From: Apostichopus japonicus
Lineage: Eukaryota; Echinodermata; Holothuroidea; Aspidochirotida; Stichopodidae
Assembly (NCBI RefSeq): GCF_037975245.1
Contig: NC_092579.1
Location: forward strand, 19,304,678 to 19,368,677
Reading direction: 5' to 3'
Length of the DNA: 64,000 nucleotides
The position numbers were made by a program, and so were the translations under genes. Shown piece by piece: positions 11,842 through 24,500 of this stretch (position 1 is its first letter; the number at the start of each line of letters is the position of its first letter). The notes below the pieces were generated by a model. It saw nothing but the letters and a program-made list of their open reading frames with translations. It was not told the DNA's origin and did not search any database.

Positions 11842-14800
11842 TTGGAAAGGAAGCAATCGTGTATGTGCAGGGGAAGACTTGGGCATAACTTGCTACCTAC
11901 TCAGCGATCCAACCGGAGACGCTGAGGCCTTTTGGAGCATCGGATGAAATTAGCATCTTTCACGATTAATAGATTATCGGCGCCATCGCCTTCTCTAACT
12001 GCATGGCGGCGCTTTTGGCGCGTCGCATTTCAGCGGTGCACAGGTCGGGAGCTGGTTAACAGGTAGGCCAATCCCCCCCCCCCCCCGGGTGTGTAATGGA
12101 TAAGAATTTTTGCAAAAGAAGTGAAGAAGTTGAAGAAATGTTCAGGAGTGCCGTCACAGTGTGATTGATGGACCAATGGTTTTCTTTTTTTTTTTTTTAA
12201 ATGGTTGTTCTCTAGGTGTTTTCACACCAAAAAGAAACCGTAGATCTTGCTTGAATAATTAATATACAAAAATAATATATAACAACATATTTGGGGGTAT
12301 TACCTTTATGTTGCTTTAATATTCCTAGAGTCACCTTCTAGATTTTCTTATGAAAATAATATCACGCTATGGGTATAGTGGTAATGGACAAAGGAAGGTA
12401 TGGATTCAATGTTCGAAAATAAAATTGACTCCCATATATATGAAGCCTTACAGAATTTGTATCGTAAAAAAATATTAAAATGAGTAAAATATGAAAAGTA
12501 TTTACTATGACGTCATTACTTGATAAAAATGTACACTTTTGAGTATCTTACTCCTTGTCGTTTTCCCAGTTAATCTTTTTCTTTTCAACTTGCTTATATT
12601 TAAAAAGAAAATGCAGTGAAAAAAAATCCAGAAGAAAAATATAGCTTTTTTTGTCGCAAATGAGTAAGATTGGAGGAATTTTGTTGTAAAATATGGGAAT
12701 AGATAAAATATGACGTCATTAATTGACATAAAAATTTACCTTTTTGACTGCCTTTTTAGTCTTCCCATGGTATATCATGTGTTTGATATTTGCCGACAGG
12801 TATCGAGTGATGTCAAAATCTGAGGCCATCATCTTGATAGAATTTCACCTTTATATCAGGCTGTCCCAGTCAGTAAATTTGATTTTGTTAATCTTTCAAA
12901 CCTCCTTAGTCTCAACACAAAACTAGCAACCGTGGGCGACGCTTTCAGTCCGGATTATATACTAAATGACGATAAGCTGGTAACTTTACATCTGTGAGTC
13001 AAGTTGACGGTAGAATCCTATCCGAATTTGAAGAAGAGAATGACGTCATTGGAGGACTGCAGAAGCCGCTGACTTTGAAAAGGACAACTGATAATTTAGA
13101 AGAAATATAAAATAAAAAAAAAATACTATAAAATCACAGAGCCTATCTGGTGTTGAATGCTCTGAGCCTGTTATGGGCGTATGCTGTTCTATATGTCTCT
13201 TTTTTATCTATTACAAAATTAATGCGGTCGAAAATATGCTTCTTTACAGATATCGTGAAACCAAACGCTTGTTTTGTATCGGTGTGACGTCTCCTTGCAC
13301 AAATGACTACCAGCTTACCGGTATACTGTAGTTAGTTACGAAGTTCTCTTGTTACGCATGTTATATAGTTTAAACGATAACAGAAGTATATTTCCTTGTT
13401 AATATATATCTATTTATGTTCTCTGTGGCTTCCAGTATGACGTGGAGCTGTTCGGTATAAGACTTCAGTTAATTGGAGTATATAGATATAGGCATGAAAA
13501 TATGATACGGTGGACGCCCCTGATTATAACGAGGTTGCCGCAGAACTGTAGTGCAAATATTTGTATCATACACGATACAAATGGTTTTATGCTGATAAGG
13601 TATACTAGGCAAACAGTGTGTGTTATTGACCGTTTAAATATTCGTCCAGCCTATTATAGACAAACAACACGATTACGTTAGCGTTATACAGAGCCACGTA
13701 CGTATAATGTCCCAATACGCCTTACAGGCCTACTATTCTGAGAGTACTTTTGTCCTTTATTAGTTATGTATTAAGTATTGCTTATTTCGATTGATTGGAA
13801 ATTCAATCTAAATTGACTATTGCATCTCAATTTTAACCCGTATTTTGAATTTGTGATCAATCTTAACAGACATGAATTGACTTGATTAATTACTGCTCTT
13901 CCTCTATTATGGCGTCATTCAGAAAAGAAGTCAAACTGGTTATCAGCGTAAAGTCTGGATTGAATATTTCAATCTAAAATGACTGTATTCATTTCTTTTC
14001 TGTTTTTGAGCTCTTTCAATTCAGTCCCATAAGTGGAGTTACTTATCAAGTGGAAATAGTCTTAGCTTTCATGACCCTTTGGGGTTTACTTCAGTAATGT
14101 AGTCACAGAAAATGCTCGTCAAACTGGTTGTCGCACTTATCAGTTTTTGCAATGGAAGGAAATGACACAATTTCGCAAGCTACATAGGTAATTACCGAAT
14201 AAGACCAAGAGAAAGATACAAGAGCTGGGACATAAGACATGCTAGCCACGAAAGTCAAAGTAAGCCTAAGCCTAACGGTCGTAAACAAAACAGAGATATT
14301 TAATTGGCGCATGATCTTTTGGGCGGGGCTTGTAAGTTTTGATTGCAAGTTGTAGAATCTATCCGGACTCGTTAATAAAGTGTCGAATTTTATTCAGCTC
14401 AAAGTTTTTAACGACAGATAACTCAACAAAAACAATGAATAGGCCTATTGATATGAACATTGCATAGAACGGTGTCATTTGCACTGAACTTTTAGTGCAG
14501 TAAGCTGCAAAAGGTAAGGTTTAAATTTGGCAAACACATACTGAGACTTTAAATGTAATTAACACTATATACTCTGTTGCATCTAAAACCGTATTGCCGC
14601 GGAGTTTGTGCTTGAATTTCAATCTCCGTGAACACTAGCAAGCATCCCCATCCCTGCACCAGCTTGGCCTTGCAACACTTCTAAACTGTACATCTTAAGT
14701 TTTCCTTAGAAACAGCAAACCTCCCTCACCCTCACCCCCCCCCCCTCCCTCACCGGGATGAATCCCTTAGCTTGCAGCCAATAGCCTACTGCTTGTATCG

Positions 14801-15675
14801 TGCAACCGGTACGTCGAAGCACCTAGTTGAAAATTCTACCAGTCCTTGTCAGCAGAACCTTTACGTGTATAGATAGATATACGTTTTAAAGGAATCTCAA
14901 TCGGACAAACTGTTTTTCCTTCTTTTTCTGTTTGAAAGTAACCAGATACAATAATTAATTTAATTTAACGAATACGCTATAATCTAACCATAGCATGCAA
15001 AAGGTTTATATAGTATAATTGCATAACGCAAGGTCCTAAAAATCGTTTGGCCTGCGTCGCCTCAGCTGCTCATTAAGTTTTATCCCCCTTCCCCCCTCCC
15101 CGACCAATATTACTTACCAACGATTTTCCGCTGATCGAGTCAATGTACATAACACTAATCATCTCCTGACGTATTCAATGTGCACACTTCCATAACTAAG
15201 TAGGAAATATGTTCCTTACTTAAATATATAAATATCTTGTGGCCCTAGAAATATTATATGAGTACACAGGCACCCACATGATACCAGCTGCAATATTCTT
15301 CACATAGCAAGTGACAAAACGTTCAAATGAGTTAGGTTGTTTCGCACAACTATGGGAAGTTAATCTGTCTGTAAGCGGCGGCAGTGGACTAAAACCCGGT
15401 GAAATTCCTATCCCATACTTTCCTATCCTATTCCACTTGTTAAGTTACACCTATGTTTATTGTGAACTGTCATCTTCTTGTCAACATATATCACTTATAA
15501 AAATCACCTTGGTATGAGTGAATACAGGCGTGGAAATATGACAAGCTGTATATAGACTGCAGACTGTAGAATCAGACTATAGATCAGTGTTCCCAAATAC
15601 CACCCCAGAGGTCAAGAATGAAAGGCTGGAATCACGTTCCTGGCTGGTTCTAAATTGTCCAAGACTCATGGTATA
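11842..15675. other. No gene recognised
   Basis: A diverged ~200-bp tandem duplication at about 12480-12760 contains ATATGACGTCATTA-type sites twice. An open frame at 13430-13681 follows a possible acceptor (GTGGCTTCCAG) but has no donor and no recognisable family. The rest is ordinary intergenic or intronic sequence. Confidence 0.4.
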
Positions 15676-15927
15676 TGTTTGTATGTATATACATATACAT
15701 GTATGCGTGCGTGTGCATATGTATGTATGTGTGGGTGTGTGTATGTATATGTATGTGTGTGTAAATGTATTTAAATGTGTGTAAATGTATGTGTGTGTAT
15801 ATGTATATATGTATATGTATATATATACATACATATACATATAGATACATCGATACATACATATATATATATATACATATATTTATATATATATATATAC
15901 ATGCATATATATACATGCATATATGCA

Positions 15928-15962
<35 letters not shown>
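15676..15962. repeat. Compound (TGTA)n/(TATG)n/(TA)n microsatellite
   Basis: GTGTATG-type repeats grade into ATACAT and then pure TA. Long Tyr/Ile/His open frames on both strands here are artefacts of the repeat. Confidence 0.95.
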
Positions 15963-15967
<5 letters not shown>

Positions 15968-16720
15968 TATGCTTATCATTGTGTTTTTTTGGGGGGGAGG
16001 GGGGGAGATGGAGGGTGTATATCCACACACAATCCGCCCCTACTTAAAATTCAAGATTTTACAATGTGCATTATATTATATCAAACCTGGATGATTCGAC
16101 AAATATCCAGATAAACCATTTGCTACGATACCGTACTGTATTTCAATTGAAATCCAAAATATGTGATATTATAGCTTGTGAGTTACTCAGCTATATACAT
16201 CCACTAAAGAGTATAATAACTTATTATTAATTAGTATTAATCCTTATAATCTACGCAATATGTATAGGCGAATCCAAAGACAAATGCTTTACGTATATAT
16301 CTGATATGACAGTATCGATATGCCCCTCCCCTCCCCATGCAATGGCTTTAATTAAATAATTTATAAATCGTCTTCTGTAATTAGCTATTGAACTTTCAAG
16401 TTGGTCAGTTTATCGGTGATACCGATACGCGTACAAACTGTTACGTTGACGAAAAATTACATTGCGCTATGGAAATAATGCAACGGTTCCCTAGGACTAT
16501 CAAGTAACTCTATCAGCATAGCAGTCACACCATGACTTTAACCGAAAACCTCTGCACCATGTATCAAATAGTCACTATATGGTAAACGTCACACTAACTT
16601 GTTAAGCAGACTTGAGGCGTTGGACCATTCCAACACATATGCTTTACCCCTTCCTTTTACTCAAATTAAGTTGCTGCAAGTAAAACCTACCGAATTTACT
16701 ACCGAATTCACTACCGAATT
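15963..16720. other. No gene seen
   Basis: A G-rich tract near 15990-16015. Just before the SINE, the phrase TACCGAATT is repeated three times (16689-16720). Confidence 0.45.
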
Positions 16721-16990
16721 AGTGGAGTGTTAGCTCAGTGGCTAACGCCGGTGCCTACCAATCATAAGGTCCCCGGTTCGAGTCACTCCCAGATTAATGT
16801 ATGACGTCCAGTTACAGAGTTGTTGACAATTAACAATTCATAATTATGGACGTTAAATATGAATGTAAGAGACTGACTTCGGTCAGCTTGCGGCTTTGAT
16901 AAGCCTATGAGGCTTCTTCGCGAGTTCCTGCTTGCAGGAGGATCTAATATACAATACATACATACACACATACATACATACATACAATTT
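16721..16990 (+). mobile_element. tRNA-derived SINE
   Basis: The head has an RNA polymerase III A box (TAGCTCAGTGG at 16731-16741) and a B box (GGTTCGAGTC at 16775-16784), about 44 nt apart. The tRNA fold is not intact because the T-stem and acceptor do not pair. A ~165-bp body follows, with hairpin-like CTGCTTGCAGG near 16928, and then an ATAC-rich tail (16953-16986). This head/body/simple-tail layout is that of a SINE rather than a working tRNA gene. Exact limits are uncertain because no clear target duplication was found. Confidence 0.75.
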
Positions 16991-19620
16991 ATATCGGCGC
17001 TCTCCACTTGGTTAATATAGTAACTTCGTGTTCCCTCTGCCACAATAGAGATGTATATAGTGACAATAACGGCTGGGATAGGTACCGTATAGCTTCCCGC
17101 ACCCCGTTTACATAGCAATCAGCTGTTTCATTCAGCCAGTATTTGAGTCACTCAAAAAGTAAAGAATTCACATTATGCTAAGCACAATAGCTTTTCTATA
17201 GTATAACTGTACTTTTGAGAAGTCATGCACAGTTCATCGATGATTTAAGTCGGTAGAAGTAGTATATACAGTGCACGATATACAGAATAAAATGATAGTA
17301 TTTATATATATATATATATATATATATAAATCCAAAAACAATAAACCAACTCCTACGGAATGACCCAGAATGGTCGTTGTCATAGTAACCTTACTTTATG
17401 TGGACCAGGATGACGATTGGTGGAACGGAGAAACATTGTCCATTTGACGCTACCGCCTGTACAACTGGCTGGACTTGCTTAACCACTCCGGTTTAGCCAT
17501 CGATACAGTATATAACTATATTATATACACACTGCAGATGGCGACAACAGTTCCAACTACATATCTAACATGTGTGCGTGTTTGATTGTCCAAAAACAAG
17601 TTTATGATGATGGGCTGTATATTCTCATTCGACAACTACAATGTACAACACCCACGCTTAAACAATTGTCACAGCGGTCTATATAACGTCAATGTGATGG
17701 CAAACTGGGTGAAACAACTTTTCCAGATGTCAATACTTTTGCATTGTGTCTGTGCACCACCTCGGTGATCCTAAAGAAAATAGACCTAGCTAGGTAATTC
17801 TGAAAGGTTGTATTCGGTCATATCCGTTTAACAATCTATTTAATTATGATAAATGTTATTTATCTTCGAGTATCACTTCCTTCTTCAACTTAACGAGAAT
17901 TTCAATATTAATGGTGACTTAGGCTTTGGCTGAGGGAAACGTTATTAGAAGCCTTAAAAGGGGGAAAAAACAAACGTCCCTCTTAAAAAATAATGATATT
18001 GATCAGCCGTGCTTGACGTTTGGGTGCAATAGATTGCAGAAAATTTAGTGTTTGAAAGCTTTAGTTTCAATTGACAGTAAACAAGGCATACCACATCATT
18101 GTTGTTATTAGTATTTTGTCAGGGGAGGTGGTAGGAGGGGGGGGGGGGGCGGGGAGGGAAGAAAATTTGTGGGGTACGGTGCGATGAACGTGGGACTAGT
18201 ACCGATGCAACATAGTAAAAAAGATTGTCTCTTATATCATCTTGAGTGTCGTAGTTGAGACTAAAATAAACTAAAACTTGGAAAATAAAATGTGCTTGGT
18301 TCTTGACGACACTTCACGGCATAACAATGTATTGGAAAACGATGTAACCTTCTTTCTTTCAAGATGTCTTTAAGATATTTCTGTCAATGAAAGAGGACGT
18401 CCTTGTTGCAAACTAGGCTTATATAGCGTTCAGCTGATATAATCTTAGCGGTAAAAGACACAGGTTTAAGAATGCCCAGAAGCAATAGGATACAAGGAAA
18501 CAACAAAATCTTATTTTAACTCTAAAATCCTGCACAAAAAGTTGAACAAAGTAAATGAATCCGGCTAAATTAATTAACGCATTCGTTTTGTGAATTCTTC
18601 ATCATATATACGAACCGCCGTGAAAACACAACACATGAAAATGGAAATATTGTCCTCTACTAACAATTACCTAGGTGACCTTTGGATGTGTTATGCTATT
18701 GACAAGAACCAAGAAAAACACAGCAAAAACAAGTCTAAGAAATAACTAAACTGGGTATAGCTTAGGACATAAATGCTTCGGATTGCATTAATTTATTAAA
18801 AACTTCCCTTTGGCATGAATCGAAAGTTATGATTCTCATGGTGTTTCAACAATGATAGCTCTGAAACGTAAAAGGGACTGGCTAACAGAACAGCCAAAAA
18901 GTCAATAAATAAATAGAAGATTTTTTTGTTATACATGCGTTAAACCAAATTGTCACTGTTAGGTTTTAGTTGTAGGTATAAATTCCATCTCCATAACCAT
19001 AAAGAACCACAATACCTACCCATATATCCTACACAAACAAGAACAGTTTGTAGTGAGGTTGTGAATAATTGCGTATGCAGAAAAAAATTCATATACCTAC
19101 ACCAACTAGTCAATTTGATCCATTTTAAGTAACATGATCAAATAATAGTTACCATCACTACTACTACTACTAATAATAATAATGAACATTTGTTATGTGC
19201 CGGTATCCCTCCAAGCAGACGCTCGTGGCGCAGTGAAACAACAGTGGGAAAGGGCAAAACAAGTAAACATACAAAGAACAAGATAATTAAAGGTTAAAGT
19301 CAATTAGAAGTCGTTAAGTCGTTAAGTTTTCAGAATTAATTTGAAGGGCAACAAGGGAAGGAGAGAGGTTGATGAATTTCAGGTAATTTTTCCCAAAGAT
19401 GTGTGGCAGTAGCAGCAAAACAGCAGTTCCTCAGGATCTGTTTTATGGTGGTTTTATGGTGAGAATACGTTTATTCCGAGAGTGCAAATAACCACAGAAT
19501 CATCTTTTGAATGAGAAATTATAACGGAGAGAAACACAATATCATTTATAGAAGTGTTATGGTGTTTTGCAAATACTTGGATCTATTATTAAATGATTCT
19601 GACATGAAACAAAAGAAAAA
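16991..19620. other. No gene seen
   Basis: Contains a (TA)n run at about 17297-17330 and a G-rich tract near 18138-18152. No exon could be supported. Confidence 0.4.
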
Positions 19621-20800
19621 TCAATACTAATAAAACTTTTCAAAACAAAACAAAATTTCTGTACATAAATTTCTCTTTCATAAGAATTTCTTTCCATAAA
19701 TTTCTCTTTGTAAGTTATAAACATTTTCTGTATACTTTATCAGAAGTAAATAATAGCTGCTATTCTCGACAGAGAGGTATCAAATACTGTTTTATTCTCT
19801 TTTATTATTACTAAGTCATTAAAGCAAATCTGTTTCTATGTACATATTGTAGAGAATATCTTTCCATGCATGTATATACGCCACTCATTCAACAAACGAA
19901 CGATACATTTTATTATCTTGTAAACCCGTATGGCTAAAGAGACAACAAAAGTAAACATTCGATAATCAATCTGATGGCTGAGAAAATAATAAAGCAATCA
20001 TGATATATTTCAAATAATCTAGATCCTTCCAATATAAACAATTATAAGAAATGAAAGTACTTTTCTGATACGAAAAAAACTATCAATCAATACTAATAAA
20101 ACTTATCAAAACAAAACAAAATTTCTGTACATAAATTTCTCTTTCATAAGAATTTCTTTCCATAAATTTCTCTTTGTAAGTTATAAAAAAATTCTGTATA
20201 CTTTATCAGAAAGCCAAATAAATGATAGCTGTTATTCTCGACAGAGAGAAATCAAATGCTGTTTATTCTCTTTAATTATTACTAATTAATTAAAGCAAAT
20301 TTGTTTTCTATGTACAGATAAAAAAAACCTATTGTAGAGAGAATCTTTCCATACCTATACGCCACTCATTCAACAAACTAACGATACATTTATTATCTTG
20401 TAACCTGTATGGCTAGAGAGACAGCAAAAGTAAACATTCGATAATCAATCTGAGAGAGAAAAGAGAGAAATCAAATACTGTTTATTCTCTTTAACTATTA
20501 CTAATTAATTAAACAAATTTGTTTTCTGTGTACAGATAAAAAAAAAACCTATTGTAGAGAGAATCTTTCCATACCTATACGCCACTCATTCAACAAACTA
20601 ACGATACATTTATTATCTTGTAACCTGTATGGCTAGAGATACAGCAAAAGTAAACATTCGATAATCAATCTGATGGCTAAGAAAATAAAAAATAAAGATA
20701 AAAAAGCGATCATGATATATTTCAATTAAACTAAGATCCTTCCAATATAAACAATTATAAGAAATGAAAGTAATTTTCTATTTTATACCTCATTCGTGTA
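19620..20800. repeat. ~466-bp tandem duplication with an internal ~216-bp secondary duplication
   Basis: Copy 1 runs about 19620-20080 and copy 2 about 20086-20800, beginning with the shared phrase CAATACTAATAAAACTT at 19622 and 20088. Copy 2 has gained an internal repeat: the segment from GAGAGAAATCAAAT through CAATCTGA (about 20245-20453) recurs at about 20461-20672. The internal copies are more alike than the two main copies, so the inner event is younger. No coding sequence is evident. Confidence 0.85.
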
Positions 20801-21189
20801 AAGGTTTAGATACAAACGAAGACATCATAAAAACACCATGATTAAAACAATTGTTTACAAATAATTTCCAATTGGTAAGTTAAATAAAGCCTTGTGTTTT
20901 TGTTTTTCTTTCAGGCTAATGTTTCGAGTTATCGAAAAAATGCTTTTTCAATTTGAATCAGTTTCCTCTAGTATGGTGGCTCAGAAAAACCATCGCAAAT
21001 CAGTGATACTTTCGACTTAGTTATCAAGTGTTTTGGTTTTGAGTTTACTTCTAATCTACCTTGTGGACCTCAGAAATCTTGGGCTTGTGGTTAATACAAT
21101 TTTTGACAAATACTCTCCACTTTGTTAGGTCCATGAATTCTTGGTTTATTTCAGAATAATTAAACATTTTCCTCACAAGCATACACATG

Positions 21190-21590
21190 CTATTTCATCA
21201 TTCCACATGTTATCCGGAGCACTAACACATGTAAATTCGTAAATGAACAAATGTCACTACAACTTTGGCCACACCTGCTCTCACTAATGTGTTCACATGT
21301 GATACATTAACAGTCAGCCTACATAGTCTTCTTTCACATGTCAATTCCAAACTGATCACATCAACATGACTTTGTTAACCTCTCCTTTGGAGGCTTCACA
21401 TGATTTTTCACAATGATCAATACTCTCTTCAGGGAGTTCACATGTTATTCACATGTCATGCCTCAACAGTACCTCAAGATGTAGTTGATTTACTCTACTG
21501 TCACCAATAATCAACACATGTCATCACGACTTTGGGGACCTCTTCTCTCCTTAGGGTGGTCACATGTTATTCACATGTTACCTTTCAGAG
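21190..21590. repeat. CACATG-rich degenerate repeat downstream of STK19, including a decayed copy of its last exon
   Basis: At least twelve CACATG motifs occur, many as TTCACATGT. The stretch 21450-21489 is a diverged copy of the terminal STK19 exon (21592-21634), displaced by about 142 bp. On the minus strand it reads AATCAACTACATC...GACATGTGA but has an in-frame TGA before the end. Other phrases such as TTATTCACATGT also recur at similar spacing. The region is best read as partial tandem duplications of the gene's 3' end. Confidence 0.7.
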
Positions 21591-21591
21591 T

Positions 21592-24500
21592 TCACATGTC
21601 ATATCTCAACAGCACCCCAGATGTAGTCTGGATTCTAAAAGAAAGATGTAAAGAGTAACAAAATATTAATAATGCATTAACCAAAGAAAAATGAAAATTA
21701 CAGATAAAAACAAAAAATAGACCTGATCTTGAAATCTTAAATATTGGGAGCTCCTTCCAAGTTTCAAAAGTTTTGAAAGTTAGACTTTGAGTTGAAGAAA
21801 TAGACAAATAATGCAATGACTGACTTTCACTGGGGTGGGGGAGGGGGGACAAAATGATGTGTTACTGATTCAAATGCATTTTTTGGCATTGTGGTATACC
21901 ATTGTGGTAAATTCATCAAGTTCTTCTCTTCTAAATGCTTTTGTTTTTACTATTCACTGCATCTAACTGCAGATCAATCTTCAAAACATGACTGAAAAAG
22001 TGATGGGAAGTTTACACTCCCCCTCCAATCCCCCTCCCCCAACCCATGCCACCACTACACCCATTACCTCATTATACCTGTAATGGAATACTCGTAGGTA
22101 AATCAGAGCAATATTATTTTGAAACACAAAACACCTTGTCCAACCTCACCTGCTACTAAAAACTTGATCATTGTCCAACTGGTCTTCTATTAATGTCACA
22201 AAATGTACCCCCAAAATATATTAGTCTAACCAACAACCTTTGTCAACAGAAACTTATAAACACTTATGCTTTCCCAGATTAAGAATAAAATATGGAGGAC
22301 CACTGGCTTACTTCTCCATTTTTTCCTTTTTTGTGTGTGCAAAGTTTCCCAAATTATTGAAGGACACCTTGTGTCAGAGAACAAAATAACTGAATAAATA
22401 TGACTCCCCTCTCCCCACTCCCTTCTCCCGCCCCATTCACACCACCCTCATAACTTTCATAAAATGACTGAGGGTATACTGTTTCCTTACTTTATCACAT
22501 GTTCAGCTCCAAGAATGTCATACAGGTGATATTTCATCCCTAGAGGTTCAACAGCTTGCAGTTTCCTTCCTTCAAGTTCCTTAAATAACGAGAAAAAAAA
22601 AACATGTGAATGGCTACTTTGATGGCTACTAAATTGAGAGAAAGTTGGAATGCTAACATTCGGGTTAGGACAGGACTAATACCTGCATTAATACCTAACG
22701 TTCCGGTTAGGACAGGAGGAATAATACCTGCATTAATACCTTGTTTCGGGTTAGGACAGGACTAATACTTGCATTAATACCTAACATTCGGGTTAGGACA
22801 GGACGACTAATACCTGCATTAATACCTAATATTCAGGTTAGGACAGGAGGACTAATACCTGCATTAATACCTAACATTTGGGTTTGGACAGGAGGACTAA
22901 TACCTGCATTAATACATAAGGTTCAGGTTTGGACAGGAGGACTAATACCTGCATTAATACCTAATATTCAGGTTTGGACAGGACTATTACCTGCAATAAT
23001 ACCTAATATTTGGGATTGGACAGGAGGACTAATTCCTGCATTAATACCTAATATTCAGGTTTGGACAGGAGGACTAATACCTGCATTAATACCTAATGTT
23101 CGGGTTTGGACATGAGGACTAATACCTGCATTAATAACTAACGTTCAGGTTTGGACAGGAGGACTATACCTGCATTAATATTTCTTTGCGACGACTTGTG
23201 CGGATAGTCCTCAGCATAGCATCCCTTCCTAAAATGAGAACAAAAATAAGAAAACATAAATCAAAATATTTAAAAAATACAAAAAAAATTGTAGGGGAAA
23301 CCCAGACAAAAAGATAATATCTGAAAGATTCTGATGAAACTACAGAATAGTAGCTGAATTAGCAAAGATCAACACTCCACTTGGGAATGTTCCTCTTATA
23401 AAACTAGATGTGAGCCAGAAGATTTCTTCGTACAGGTCCTGAGAGGTGATGGAACCTAGACCTACCCAAAAAACAACCCATCAAAGTCCCAAGATAAGTT
23501 TCTTTCTATGCATTATTTGATACATATTATAAAATTCTTTGTGATTAAAATGTGAAAGTTTTTCCATCACCCATACTTCCACCCTTTACCTCCCCTCTCC
23601 ACCCACCCCCAATAAAAATCTTCAATTGTTGTGGTATTGTGACATATAAATTTAACAATTATTGTTGAAATACCTTTGCGGTAACATTTCATAAAAATGC
23701 CAGCTCCAGGAATGGCCAACCACCAACTTCCAATATCTCTGACTGTCAACAGTCCACTATGAAGTAGCTTCCTGTAAAAAGGTGAAAGTGAATAAATAAT
23801 TTGACATTTACACTAGTTTATGTCAAACCACTGCCTTCTTTGATTTACTATGAAAAGAATATCACTATAAACAGATTTTGTTTTTGTTGGGAAAGAAAGG
23901 GGGTAGGGGGTTGGATGCATGAGGTTGGATGCATGAGGTAAGGGGGTGGGTTTTGGCTTTCAATATTTCATGCAATTTCTGTTACACTTAATATTTCATT
24001 CACAAAATGTTGTTTTCTCATATATTGAGCAGTTCAGTTTAGTAAGTCCCAGGGGTGTTATTGTCACACCCACTCCTGAACTATTTCAATGTTATACAAT
24101 TTCATCTCTTGCATGAAAAAATTGGGCTATCACAAGTGCCATTGTTCACTTACGTGATATCTTTCTCTTGAAATCCCCAGCTGGACATAGTCGTTTTGTT
24201 AAATGTGAGGTCGGTAGAACCGTCCACCAAAACAGAAATGAATTTCTCGGTGATATCATGAGGACAGTGTTCGCTACTTCTCAGACACTTCTTATAGTCT
24301 TCGGTGAAGACCAAACAATTTTCACTCTCATCGTCAAAATGAAATAATTTGATTTCTTTCTTCTCCTGAAGTCTGTTCTGTGTAAAGTAAAGACAAATCA
24401 TATTTTTAAACAGTATCGAATTTGAAGCACACTTTAAGCTACTATCCTGTTTTATAAACTCTTTCACAATTTCCTGTTAAATGCATTCTTTGCACATCAA

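Noticed and set aside
13430-13681. Exon following GTGGCTTCCAG
   Set aside because: No donor, no matching partner exon and no recognisable family.
15577-16094. Tyr/Ile/His-rich frames on both strands
   Set aside because: Products of the TA/TGTA microsatellite.
16722-16792. A tRNA gene
   Set aside because: A and B boxes are present, but the T-stem and acceptor stem do not pair and a SINE-like body and simple-repeat tail follow.
22741-23115. Plus-strand 124-codon frame with a repeating 15-residue unit
   Set aside because: It is the 45-bp intronic minisatellite of STK19 read on the opposite strand; 45 is a multiple of three.
24150-24467. A single-exon 105-residue protein on the minus strand
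   Set aside because: Only 24154-24377 is coding; it is exon 3 of STK19, and the remainder is intron read-through.
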